The position numbers and the translations under genes are program-made. DNA of 64,000 nt from CAZQFV01 sp964592645 (lineage in GTDB: Bacteria > Chloroflexota > Chloroflexia > DTKN01): contig CAZQFV010000003.1 in NCBI GenBank assembly GCA_964592645.1, positions 62,001-126,000 on the forward strand, given 5' to 3'. Shown here piece after piece: positions 33,528 through 42,194 of this stretch. Under the pieces are notes generated by a model that worked only from the letters and a program-made list of their open reading frames with translations, searched no databases and was not told the origin of the DNA. Each line of letters starts with the position of its first letter. Within the stretch, counting starts at the first letter, position 1.

Positions 33528-35378
33528 ATGGGATTCATCCTGGACGGATTGGACACCGAAGCCTACGACCGCCAATACACCGACCGCGAATTAGTCCGGC
33601 GCATTGTCGGCTACTTTAAACCCTACGCCGGCAAGATGGGCGTGGTCGTGACGATGCTGACGCTGAACTCGCTCACCGGGACGGGGAGCCCCATCCTCAT
33701 CAGCCGGGCCATCGATCTGTTGCAGACGGACCCTTCGACCACCAACATCTTGCTCCTGGCCGGCGGTGTGCTGCTGCTCGGCATCTCGGGGTGGGGGTTC
33801 AACTTTGTCCGGCAGTACTTTTCCGCCCGGGTGTTGGGCAACGTCGTGCTCGACCTGCGGCGGGATGTCTTCCGCGCCGTCATCCACAACGACCTGTCCT
33901 TTTACGACGAGCACCCTTCCGGCAAGATCGTGAGCCGCGTAACCTCGGATACCCAGGACTTTTCCGAGGTGGCCAACCTGGTGATGGAGCTGCTCAGCCA
34001 GGTGTTGCTGGTGCTGCTCTTGTCGATCTGGCTCCTGCGCACCAACGTCTGGCTGACCCTTCTGCTCATGGCCTTTAGCCCGTTGGCCGTCCTGATCGCG
34101 TTGAGCTTCCGGCGTGTGGCCCGGCGGGTGACACAGCACGCCCGCCGCGTCACGGCCAAGATCAATGCCCGCATCCAAGAAGCCTTCAGCGGGATCATGG
34201 TGGCCAAGTCCTTTCGCCAAGAGCGCACCATCTACAACCGTTTTGCGGCCGATAACCGACAGGCCTACCACGTGGGCCTGCGGCGCGGGCTAACGCTCAA
34301 CACGATCTTTCCCATCGTCGGGATCGCCTCCGGCGCCTCAACCGCCGCCCTGCTCTTTGCGGGCGGGCAGGCCCTGCGCGGAGGGCTCCTGAGCCTGGGC
34401 AACCTGTACCTCTTTATGCAGGCGGTGGGGTTCTACTGGTGGCCGATGCTGAGCATCTCTTCGTTCTGGAGCCAGTTCCAGGACGGGCTCTCGGCCGCGG
34501 AACGCGTCTTTGCCCTGGTCGACGCGCGCCCCAGGGTGATCCAGGAGGCGGCGGAACCGGTGGCGCAGATCACGGGGCGTATCGCCTTCCGGGGGCTGCG
34601 CTTTGCCTACAAGGAGGAAGAACCGGTCCTGCCCGACTTTAGCCTGGACATCCGCCCGGGCGAGACGCTGGCCCTGGTCGGGCACACCGGGGCCGGCAAG
34701 AGCAGCATCGCCCGGCTGATCGCCCGGTTCTACGAGTTCCAAGGTGGGGACCTGGAGATCGACGGTCGGGACATCCGCCGGCTGGACCTCCAACAGTACC
34801 GCCGCCACATCGGGGTCGTGCCGCAGGAGCCGTTCCTCTTTTCCGGCAGCCTCCGCGAAAACATCCGCTACGGCCGGCCCGACGCCTCCGACGAAGAGGT
34901 GCTTCAGGCCGCCGAGCAGATCGGCGGCGGCAACTGGCTGGCAGACCTGCCGCAGGGTCTGGACACCGACGTCGGCGAGCGCGGAGCCAGCCTTTCGGTG
35001 GGACAGCGCCAACTGGCGGCACTGGCCCGCGTGCTGCTCAAAGACCCGGCCATCCTCATCCTGGACGAGGCCACCGCCAGCGTCGACCCCTTCACCGAGG
35101 CCCAGATCCAAGAAGGGTTGGAGACGATCATGCGCGGCCGCACGGCCATCGTCATCGCCCACCGCCTCTCCACGGTCAAGCGCGCCGACCGCATCGTCGT
35201 CCTGGACCACGGCGAGATCATCGAGGAAGGCACGCATGAGGGGTTGTTGGCCCGTGGGGGGCACTACGCCGAGCTGTACAACACCTATTTCCGGCACCAG
35301 TCGCTGGCGTATATCGAGAGCTTTGCTCAAGAAGAGGACCAGGCAAAAGGGATGGATTCGGGAGCAAGGGGGGGATAG
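33528..35378 (+). CDS. ABC exporter half-transporter B (degenerate signature)
   Basis: Product of 616 residues: six transmembrane helices and a nucleotide-binding domain with Walker A GHTGAGKSS, Walker B ILILDEATASVD with the catalytic Glu, and H-loop IAHRLST. The signature reads LSVGQRQ instead of LSGGQ. In a dimer with the preceding protein, the degenerate Walker B of A faces the degenerate signature of B, while the other site keeps a full Walker B and signature: exactly one competent ATP site. The ATG at 33528 follows CGGAGCACGACCC. An acidic tail of about 25 residues follows the domain. Confidence 0.92.
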   Translation: MGFILDGLDTEAYDRQYTDRELVRRIVGYFKPYAGKMGVVVTMLTLNSLTGTGSPILISRAIDLLQTDPSTTNILLLAGGVLLLGISGWGFNFVRQYFSARVLGNVVLDLRRDVFRAVIHNDLSFYDEHPSGKIVSRVTSDTQDFSEVANLVMELLSQVLLVLLLSIWLLRTNVWLTLLLMAFSPLAVLIALSFRRVARRVTQHARRVTAKINARIQEAFSGIMVAKSFRQERTIYNRFAADNRQAYHVGLRRGLTLNTIFPIVGIASGASTAALLFAGGQALRGGLLSLGNLYLFMQAVGFYWWPMLSISSFWSQFQDGLSAAERVFALVDARPRVIQEAAEPVAQITGRIAFRGLRFAYKEEEPVLPDFSLDIRPGETLALVGHTGAGKSSIARLIARFYEFQGGDLEIDGRDIRRLDLQQYRRHIGVVPQEPFLFSGSLRENIRYGRPDASDEEVLQAAEQIGGGNWLADLPQGLDTDVGERGASLSVGQRQLAALARVLLKDPAILILDEATASVDPFTEAQIQEGLETIMRGRTAIVIAHRLSTVKRADRIVVLDHGEIIEEGTHEGLLARGGHYAELYNTYFRHQSLAYIESFAQEEDQAKGMDSGARGG

Positions 35379-35430
35379 GGCGAAAAGGCGACAAGGCGAA
35401 GAGGGAATCGGGCAATAAACCGACCTATCG
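35379..35430. repeat. AAGGCGA-rich short repeat in a convergent spacer
   Basis: GGCGAAAAGGCGACAAGGCGA is a run of three GGCGA units spaced 8 bp apart; TATCGCCTCATCGC on the far side is partly complementary and could form a terminator stem. A similar run occurs at 56190-56216. Confidence 0.45.
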
Positions 35431-35432
35431 CC

Positions 35433-37010
35433 TCATCGCTTGGGCACGTAGCTGAACAGCCAATCCCGGTACAGCAGCTCATAGTTCTCCTTGAGCGCCC
35501 GGAACAGCCGGTCGGTCCAGCGCAGGCCGCTGTCGATGCCGGTAATGTCGTATTCCAGCAGCACCAGGTGGAAGTAGCCGCGCTCGAACTTGGCGGCCAG
35601 GATGCTGTCGTCCCAGATGCCGGCCCGGGCCATAGGAGAAAAGGTGGAGGGATCCTCGTACTCGAACTCCTTTCCGGCCAGGAGCAGGATGCCCGTATCC
35701 TCGGAAAAGACGGGGCCGGGCGTGCTCCGGATGAGCAGCTCGACGCGGGCCATCTGGTCGGCCTCCTCGTCGGAGGGCAGGCCGCGGTACCAAGAGGTCG
35801 GCGGGGCCATGTGCAGCGCCTGCCAGAGCCCGGTGCCGGCCGCCAGAAGGAACAGGACCAGGGCGACGATCCGGCCGCGGCGGGACCGACGGGCGGGCGC
35901 GGGCACCCATGCCCGGTCCCACAGGTCGCCGAGCATCGCCCCGATGAGCAGGAAGAAGGGCGGGTAAAAGTCGAGCAGGTGGTTGAAGTTGGCCCCCTCG
36001 TAGCCGTTGGAGACGATCATCGCCGCTACGGTCACCAGGAAATAGGCCGGGTAGAGGCGCGAACGCCGGCGCAGCAGCAGGTAGACGAAAGCGGCGGCGG
36101 CCAGGATGACCAGGTAGGGGTAGATCGACCACAGCCGGTTCAGGTTCTGCACCAACTGCGCAAAATGCCAGGGCAACTGCTGGTAGGTGATGGTATGCAG
36201 ATAGAGGTTGTGGTCGAGCAGGAGGTCGAGGGCCAGGAAGGGCAGGAGGATGGCTCCCGCGGAGAGCAGGCCCAAGGCCAGGGCCCGCCGCCAGGCCGGC
36301 CAGGCGCGCAGGCCCCGCCAGTAGGCCGGCCAGCGGGAGCGAGACGGGGCCGCGCCCAGGTCGTAGGCGTCGCGCAGCAGCAGGTAGAGGCCGGCCGCGG
36401 CCGGCCCGATAAGCGCCGTCTGCTTGGCAAAGGCCGCCAGGGCAAAGACCGGAGCCGCCCAATAGACCGCCCGGCCGCGGCCGGCCAGGAACTGCACCAG
36501 GGACAGGCCGGCCACGGTGCAGAAGATGGCCGGGAAGTCGTTCTTGTAGAGCGGCCCCCAAACATAGATCGGCCCGAGCGACAGGAAGAAGGCGGCGCAG
36601 AGCAGCCCCAGGGGCCACTTGCGCGTCGCCCGGCCGACCATGGCCCCGATCAGCGCCCCGACCCCCACCGCCGCCAGGAGCGAGATCAGGCGCCCCCCCG
36701 TGAAATCCGGGCCGGTCCGGCGCAGCGGGATGGCGGCCAGTATGTAAAAGAGCGGCGGATAGGGGGCCGAGATGAAGGAGTTGGGGTCGAGCGGCGTGTA
36801 GGGCGACCGGCCCTGGCTGATGAGCAGGGCGGCATGCATGTTGATGCCCTCGTCGTAGTCGATCTGGTAGCGGTAGTGCAGGGCGTACCAGGAGTACCGG
36901 GCGAACTCCACCAGGCGCGGCATGAGCGCGCCGAGCAGGGCCAAAGCCAGGACCGCCGCCAGGGCCGGCGGCAGCCACCGGCGCACGGTCCCGCGCCCCC
37001 TATCCCTCAT
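35433..37010 (-). CDS. GT-C-type membrane glycosyltransferase candidate
   Basis: Product of 525 residues with about ten to twelve transmembrane helices. After the first helix comes YQIDYDEGINMHAALLISQG, an acidic loop like the catalytic DE motif of GT39/ArnT-type glycosyltransferases that use polyprenyl-phosphate sugars on the outer face of the membrane; YPPLFYILAA follows, also typical. The C-terminal 110 residues are soluble. The ATG at 37010 follows GGGAGCCCCCG; it overlaps the upstream ferric-reductase-like gene by 11 bp. Family assignment is by motif and topology only; donor and acceptor are unknown. Confidence 0.72.
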   Translation of the reverse strand: MRDRGRGTVRRWLPPALAAVLALALLGALMPRLVEFARYSWYALHYRYQIDYDEGINMHAALLISQGRSPYTPLDPNSFISAPYPPLFYILAAIPLRRTGPDFTGGRLISLLAAVGVGALIGAMVGRATRKWPLGLLCAAFFLSLGPIYVWGPLYKNDFPAIFCTVAGLSLVQFLAGRGRAVYWAAPVFALAAFAKQTALIGPAAAGLYLLLRDAYDLGAAPSRSRWPAYWRGLRAWPAWRRALALGLLSAGAILLPFLALDLLLDHNLYLHTITYQQLPWHFAQLVQNLNRLWSIYPYLVILAAAAFVYLLLRRRSRLYPAYFLVTVAAMIVSNGYEGANFNHLLDFYPPFFLLIGAMLGDLWDRAWVPAPARRSRRGRIVALVLFLLAAGTGLWQALHMAPPTSWYRGLPSDEEADQMARVELLIRSTPGPVFSEDTGILLLAGKEFEYEDPSTFSPMARAGIWDDSILAAKFERGYFHLVLLEYDITGIDSGLRWTDRLFRALKENYELLYRDWLFSYVPKR

Positions 37011-37626
37011 CGGGGGCTCCCGGCCGGCGGGGCGGGGCGGCCGGCCGGCGCTGCGGCAGGCGCCGGCGCACAAAGACGGCGATCACCGCCAGCGCCATGG
37101 CGAGCGATACGATACGCGGCGCCGGGGACTGGAAGTTGGTGCCGATGAGGTTGGCGTGGGCCGTGCCCAGCAGGAAGGCGATATAGTTCAGCGCGTGGAG
37201 CCAGCGCCAGCGGGCGCCGAGGGGCCGGCGCAGGAGTGCGGCCAGGAGCGCCAGCGCCAGCAGCAAGAGCGCCGGCCGGCCGCCCAACAGCAAGAACGTG
37301 TATAGCGAGTCGAACCGTGGCAGAAACACCCCCAGGTCGAGGCTTTCGTAGGCCACGGCCAGCGGGTGCAGGGCGATCAGCGCCAGGCCGGCGACGGAGA
37401 GGACATGGTGCACCTGGATAAAGGGCCGGCCAAAGTAGCGCACCAACTGGCGCAGGTAGGCCGAGGAAAGGATGGCCAGAAAGATGAGTGGATAGCCCAA
37501 CAGGGCCAGGGTCCGGATCGCCCAGTTGAGGACCCCTCCCCCCCGCTGCTGGAGCTCGAGCCCCACCGCGATCAGGACAACGGCGCCCAAGACCACCGCC
37601 AGAACCCAGGTACGGCGAGCTTTCAT
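37000..37626 (-). CDS. Ferric-reductase-like/MsrQ-like heme membrane protein
   Basis: Product of 208 residues with six hydrophobic helices. Histidines that could bind heme b lie in HHVLSVAGLALIALHPLAV and in WLHALNYIAFLLGTAHANLIG, the arrangement of the ferric-reductase transmembrane domain and of MsrQ (YedZ). No NAD(P)H- or flavin-binding domain is attached, and the partner MsrP is not nearby. The ATG at 37626 follows TTGGAGGTGGTC with good spacing. It is the first gene of a two-gene operon with the GT-C gene under the promoter at 37657-37684. Confidence 0.7.
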   Translation of the reverse strand: MKARRTWVLAVVLGAVVLIAVGLELQQRGGGVLNWAIRTLALLGYPLIFLAILSSAYLRQLVRYFGRPFIQVHHVLSVAGLALIALHPLAVAYESLDLGVFLPRFDSLYTFLLLGGRPALLLLALALLAALLRRPLGARWRWLHALNYIAFLLGTAHANLIGTNFQSPAPRIVSLAMALAVIAVFVRRRLPQRRPAAPPRRPGAPDEG

Positions 37627-37656
37627 GACCACCTCCAAGCAGTCCGCCGACCCAAA

Positions 37657-37684
37657 AGTATACCCGATTCGAGAAGGTTGTCAA
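37657..37684 (-). promoter_or_regulatory. Promoter of the ferric-reductase-like gene
   Basis: Minus-strand TTGACA (37684-37679) and TATACT (37662-37657), 16 bp apart. Confidence 0.75.
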
Positions 37685-37696
37685 CTACAACCGCAC

Positions 37697-37725
37697 TGGA
37701 CAGCGCGCCATCCCTATAGTAGAAT
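37697..37725 (+). promoter_or_regulatory. Promoter of corA
   Basis: TGGACA (37697-37702) and TAGAAT (37720-37725), 17 bp apart; divergent from the promoter at 37657. Confidence 0.6.
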
Positions 37726-37766
37726 AACGAACATCGGGCGCCGCCGACCGTGCGCAAGGAGGTTGT

Positions 37767-38762
37767 ATGATCCGTTCGCTCTATCACACCGCCGACGGCC
37801 AGAACCGCGCCAACCTACCGCCGGGGGAGTTCGCCGAGGCGCTCGGCGACTCCCAGGGACTCCTGTGGGTCGACTTCGAGGGCGAGCCGCCCCAGGTCTG
37901 CGAACCCATCCTGCGGGAGACCTTTGGCTTTCACCCCCTGGCCGTGGACGACGCCCTGGCCGAGAACCACGTACCCAAGGTGGACGATTGGGGACGTTAT
38001 GTCTATATCGTCCTGCACGCCATCAACTTTCACGCCAACGAGGAGGGCGGGGAACTCCTGGACACGCTGGAGCTGGACATCTTCCTGGGAAGCAACTTTA
38101 TCGTCACCCACCACGACTTTTCCATCGCCGCCGTGGGGCGGGTCTGGGGCTCCTGCCATCGCGACGACCGTCACATCAGCAAGGGAGCGGACTACCTGGC
38201 CTATCGCCTGGCCGACGAGCTGGTCGCCGACTACATGCCGGCCGTAGAGGAGATCGAGGAGGCCATCGACGAGATTGAGGACCGCGTCTTTGAGAACCCA
38301 ACCAACAAGATGCTGGAGCGCATCTTTGGGCTGAAACGCATCCTGCTGCACCTGCGGCGCATCATGATGCCGCAGCGCGAGGTGCTGAACAAGCTGGCGC
38401 GGGGCGACTTTCCCCAGATCGATCCCGAGAGCCGGGCCTTTTTCCGCGACGTCTACGACCACCTGGTGCGCCTGAACGACATCATCGAGAGCATGCGCGA
38501 CCTGATCAGCGGGACGATGGACACCTACCTGTCGGTGATCAACAACCGCATGAACGACATCATGAAGACGCTGACGGTCATCGCCACCCTCTTTATGCCG
38601 CTCTCCTTCCTGGTCGGATTCTTCGGCATGAACTTTTTCCAGCCGGTGGCCGACTCGATGAAGGGCTGGACGGAGGAAATAGTCCTGGCGATTACCCTGG
38701 CCATCATCGTGCTCACCCCGCTGGGCATGCTCCTGTGGGTCAAGAGGCGAGGATGGTTGTAG
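37767..38762 (+). CDS. corA: CorA-family divalent cation transporter
   Basis: Product of 331 residues. A long soluble alpha/beta domain and coiled region (1-265) precede two transmembrane helices at the C-terminus; the selectivity motif GMN is at 287-289 at the end of the first helix (FLVGFFGMNFF). The protein should form a pentamer that carries Mg2+ (or Co2+/Ni2+) into the cell. EVLNKLARGDFPQI and DTYLSVINNRMNDIMK are typical stalk-helix stretches. The ATG at 37767 follows AAGGAGGTTGT. Monocistronic under its own promoter. Confidence 0.95.
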   Translation: MIRSLYHTADGQNRANLPPGEFAEALGDSQGLLWVDFEGEPPQVCEPILRETFGFHPLAVDDALAENHVPKVDDWGRYVYIVLHAINFHANEEGGELLDTLELDIFLGSNFIVTHHDFSIAAVGRVWGSCHRDDRHISKGADYLAYRLADELVADYMPAVEEIEEAIDEIEDRVFENPTNKMLERIFGLKRILLHLRRIMMPQREVLNKLARGDFPQIDPESRAFFRDVYDHLVRLNDIIESMRDLISGTMDTYLSVINNRMNDIMKTLTVIATLFMPLSFLVGFFGMNFFQPVADSMKGWTEEIVLAITLAIIVLTPLGMLLWVKRRGWL

Positions 38763-38844
38763 CGCGGCCCTCGGCACGGGCGCGCCCCCAGGGGCACGCC
38801 GGCCCGGCCCCGCGGCGTCGGCCTCGAGGCTCGGAGGATAGGCA

Positions 38845-41800
38845 GTGATCGCGCTAGAGCTATTGCTGTTCTTGGTGGTCTCCTTGGCCTTCCTGTCCTA
38901 CATGGGTTATGGGTTGGTCAAGCTGTTTTTGCCCGCGGAATGGCGCTCCTACGAGGGGCTGTTGGTCCCCCTGGCGGGGTACACCCTCTTCCTGCTCGTG
39001 AGCTACTATGCCGTGCGCACCGCCTTCAACCTGGAGGGAGCGCTCTTCCTGGCGCTGGGGCTGGCGACCCTGCTGAACGGCCTGGCCCTCTGGCGCTGCC
39101 GAGGGGCCGGCCTGGCGCTGGGCCGGCGCGAGCATGGGCCGGCCTGGCTGATTGCCCTGCTGGCCTTCCTGGTGGCCGTCCTGCCGCTGCTCTCCTACGG
39201 CTTCAGCGTGCCCATCGGCGAGAACTGGGACCCGGAAAACTACCTGCCCATCGCCGCCTACCTGCAGCAGGTGCCGGTGGGGCGCATCGCCGAAATGCCC
39301 GCCAACCCCCTGCTCGAGATGAGCGCCAACCCGCCGCGCATCGGCATGACGCTGGGCTTCTGTCTGCTGCAGGGCACGCTGGGGCTGCTGCGCGGGTGGG
39401 ACCCGCGGCAGGTCTTTGCCCCACAGATCGCCCTGCTCTACGCGCTGACGGTGGTGGCCCTCTACCTGCTCTTCCGCCAGGGGTTCCGCCTGGGCCGGAC
39501 GGCCGGCCTCCTGGCCACGGCCGGCGGTGGGCTCTCCGCCCTGGCCCTGTGGATCGCCTTCTTCAACTTTGGCATGCAGGTGTCGGCGATGCCGCTGGTG
39601 CCACTGGGCCTCGCCCTGTGGCTCCTCGCCCTGCGGCAGCCCTCCTGGCGCACCGTGCTCCTGGCCGGCCTGGCCGTGGCCGCCATGCCCGTGGCCTACT
39701 ATCCCGCGCTGACCGTGTTCGTGCCCATCGCCCTGGGCCTGGGGCTCTACGAGGTGCTCCGGCAGTGGATCGGCGCGTCCACCCCGCCGGAAGCCCACCC
39801 GGAGGCGGGCCGGGCCGCCCCGGCGACCATCCGCCCGATGGTCCCTCGCCTCCGGCAGCCGCTCCCGCCGCTCCTGGCCGGCCTGGGCACCGCGGCCCTA
39901 GCAGTCGCCCTGGCGGTCGGCCCCATCCTGGACTATGGACAGGGCTTTTCCTTCCGCTACGGCCAGCAGATGACCACCCTGGGGCTCTTCCACTTCCCCT
40001 CCCTCGAGCAGATGCTGGGCCTGGCGCCCTTTTCGCGCACGCCGGAGGCGCTGCCCGCCCCGTGGCACGCCCTGATCATGGCCGGCCTCGCCCTGGTGCT
40101 GCTGGCCGCCTGGGCCGTCGTCTGGTCCAGGCGGCCCTCCGGGCTGTGGCTGGCCGCCCTGGCCCCCGCGCTGCTCTACCTGGCCTGGCTGCGCGGCCTC
40201 TTCCTGCCGGCGGCCGAGGCGCTGCGCCTGCCGGCCGATCTCCTGGAGCGCTTCCGCCCCTACCCCTACGCCTTGCTCAAGGGCGCCGCCTTTATCGGCC
40301 CGCTCTTCTGGGGCCTGGCCGCGGCCAACTGGGAGCGGCTGCTGAACCTGGCCTCCCGGCGAGCCGGCCGGCGCCTCCGCAGGGTGGCGCTGGCCCTGCT
40401 GGCCCTAGCGGCGCTCCTGCCCGTGGGCCTGGTCCTGGCCGCCGACGGCCGCCTGGTAGCCCGCTACTGGGGCCAACCGACACACTTTGACGCCCAGGCC
40501 ATGAGCGTGGAGCGCCTGGCTCGGGCAGTGCCGCCGGGAGAAGAAGTCTATCTCACCGGCCGGCCGGAGCGCTCGCGCGTGCTCCTGGGGATGTTCTCCT
40601 ACTTCCTGCGCGACCATCCCGTGCAGGGCCGTCTCAGCACCGGCTACGCCGGCTACGATCGGCGCATCCCCGGCGCCGAACCGCGCTATGCCCTGCTGGA
40701 CATCGACGACAACCCCTACCCCCTGGGGTTCTCCATGCCCTCCCTATCGGACGGCGGGATGGCGCTCTACGAGCGCGATCCGGCGATCCGCTCCTTCCTC
40801 GACCTGCGCAGCGACGCCTACACCGGCCGGCCCGGCAGCGAGGTGCACACCAAGCAGCCGCTCACCGAGCGCCTGCTGCAGTCGTTCGGCTCTTACCCGC
40901 CGGGGCTCCCCTTCGAACCAACGGGCGGCCCACTCCCGGCCACCCAGCGCGACCTGGGCGGCCTGGCCGCCCCCGCGCGCCGGCCGGCCGCCGCCGCGCA
41001 GCCGTTCATCCTCTATGCGGATGCCGCACGCCTCAGCCGCCAGCCCGACCTCCCCGGGAGGGTGGGCAGCGGCGCCCTGCTGCTGGCCTTTGCCAGCCTC
41101 GATCCGGCTACGGTCCACCTGCACTGGTCCGACGGGACGACCGAGACGTGCGCCCTGCCGGCGGGCTTCTCCACCTGCCAGACCCGGAGCCACTCCTTGC
41201 CCGGATTCGTGGAGCTCCGGCTGCGATACGGGGCGAGAATGTGGCCCTGCTGGGCCGCCCTGGTAACAGGGGGCGAACCCGGCATTCAGACCCAGCCCCA
41301 GGAGGTTGTCCTGTGGCCGCAGACGAGCGCCCAGGACACGGTGTGGGAGTCCTGGATCGATTCCTATAACGTCTCCGGCCGGCCGCTGCGCCTGGTCCTG
41401 GAGGTCTGGGAGAATACCTTCGAGAACGCCGCACACTATGCCTGGTGGGGCCCGCTGCCGCTGCCGGATGAAGGCACGGTGCATCTGCGCGCCGACCTGG
41501 CGGCGCGCACCGCCCAGGCCTGGCAGGGCCAACAGGAAGTGCCCTTCGCCCCCCACCCCGGGGCCGACGGCTGGCCGGAGGTGGCCGACGGTTCGTACTT
41601 TGCCGCCCTGTGGATCTACTACGGCGGGCATGTGGTGGAGGTGTTGCCGGTGGGCCAGTTTGCCGTGGCCGGCGGCCGGATCGATGGCCTGCAGCCCATC
41701 CAGCCGGGCGCGCGCCTGATCCGTCCGGCCACGCTGCCCAAGGCCAGCGGCGCGCGCTTCGGCGCGGCCATCGAGCTCACAGCTTACGAGTTGGGCAGCG

Positions 41801-42144
41801 GCCCCTTCTACCCCGGCAAGGCCGTCCCGCTGGCCCTGGAGTGGCGGGCCGAGGAGCCGGTCCCCGTGGACTATTTCGTCACCGCCCAGGTCCTGAAAGA
41901 CGGCCAACTCTGGGGACAATGGGACGGGCCGCTCGGACAATGGTACACGGCCCGCGCCTGGCGCGCGGGGCAGGTCGTGCGCGACGATATCCCGCTGCGC
42001 GTGGCCGGCAACGCCCAGCCCGGGCGCTATCGGCTGATCGTCGCCGTCTACGACCCGGCGACGGGGGTCCGTTTGCCCGTGCGTTTGGCCGACGGGCAGG
42101 GCGGCGGCGATTTCCTGGACCTGGGCGAACTCCTTGTCCGGTGA
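38845..42144 (+). CDS. Large GT-C-like membrane protein with C-terminal beta domains
   Basis: Product of 1099 residues. Residues 1-540 contain about 14 transmembrane helices; the loop GENWDPENYLPIAAYLQQ near residue 128 is an acidic motif like those of polyprenyl-sugar-dependent GT-C enzymes. Residues 550-960 are soluble and not recognised. Residues 968-1095 form a beta-rich domain (AIELTAYELG, FYPGKAVPLALEWRAEEPV, PGRYRLIVAVYDPATGVRL) that I have seen appended to membrane glycosyltransferases of Chloroflexota. Start is GTG at 38845 with GGAGG 7 nt upstream. The next membrane protein begins 50 bp downstream, so they are likely co-transcribed. Confidence 0.68.
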   Translation: MIALELLLFLVVSLAFLSYMGYGLVKLFLPAEWRSYEGLLVPLAGYTLFLLVSYYAVRTAFNLEGALFLALGLATLLNGLALWRCRGAGLALGRREHGPAWLIALLAFLVAVLPLLSYGFSVPIGENWDPENYLPIAAYLQQVPVGRIAEMPANPLLEMSANPPRIGMTLGFCLLQGTLGLLRGWDPRQVFAPQIALLYALTVVALYLLFRQGFRLGRTAGLLATAGGGLSALALWIAFFNFGMQVSAMPLVPLGLALWLLALRQPSWRTVLLAGLAVAAMPVAYYPALTVFVPIALGLGLYEVLRQWIGASTPPEAHPEAGRAAPATIRPMVPRLRQPLPPLLAGLGTAALAVALAVGPILDYGQGFSFRYGQQMTTLGLFHFPSLEQMLGLAPFSRTPEALPAPWHALIMAGLALVLLAAWAVVWSRRPSGLWLAALAPALLYLAWLRGLFLPAAEALRLPADLLERFRPYPYALLKGAAFIGPLFWGLAAANWERLLNLASRRAGRRLRRVALALLALAALLPVGLVLAADGRLVARYWGQPTHFDAQAMSVERLARAVPPGEEVYLTGRPERSRVLLGMFSYFLRDHPVQGRLSTGYAGYDRRIPGAEPRYALLDIDDNPYPLGFSMPSLSDGGMALYERDPAIRSFLDLRSDAYTGRPGSEVHTKQPLTERLLQSFGSYPPGLPFEPTGGPLPATQRDLGGLAAPARRPAAAAQPFILYADAARLSRQPDLPGRVGSGALLLAFASLDPATVHLHWSDGTTETCALPAGFSTCQTRSHSLPGFVELRLRYGARMWPCWAALVTGGEPGIQTQPQEVVLWPQTSAQDTVWESWIDSYNVSGRPLRLVLEVWENTFENAAHYAWWGPLPLPDEGTVHLRADLAARTAQAWQGQQEVPFAPHPGADGWPEVADGSYFAALWIYYGGHVVEVLPVGQFAVAGGRIDGLQPIQPGARLIRPATLPKASGARFGAAIELTAYELGSGPFYPGKAVPLALEWRAEEPVPVDYFVTAQVLKDGQLWGQWDGPLGQWYTARAWRAGQVVRDDIPLRVAGNAQPGRYRLIVAVYDPATGVRLPVRLADGQGGGDFLDLGELLVR

Positions 42145-42194
42145 GCCGCGATTTTGCCGATCTCTGCATAGATCCCGTCAGACCGAGGTCACCT

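Noticed and set aside
38845..38940. Sequencing error causing the GTG start of the 1099-residue protein
   Set aside because: The GTG has a good GGAGG site with normal spacing; GTG starts are common in this window.
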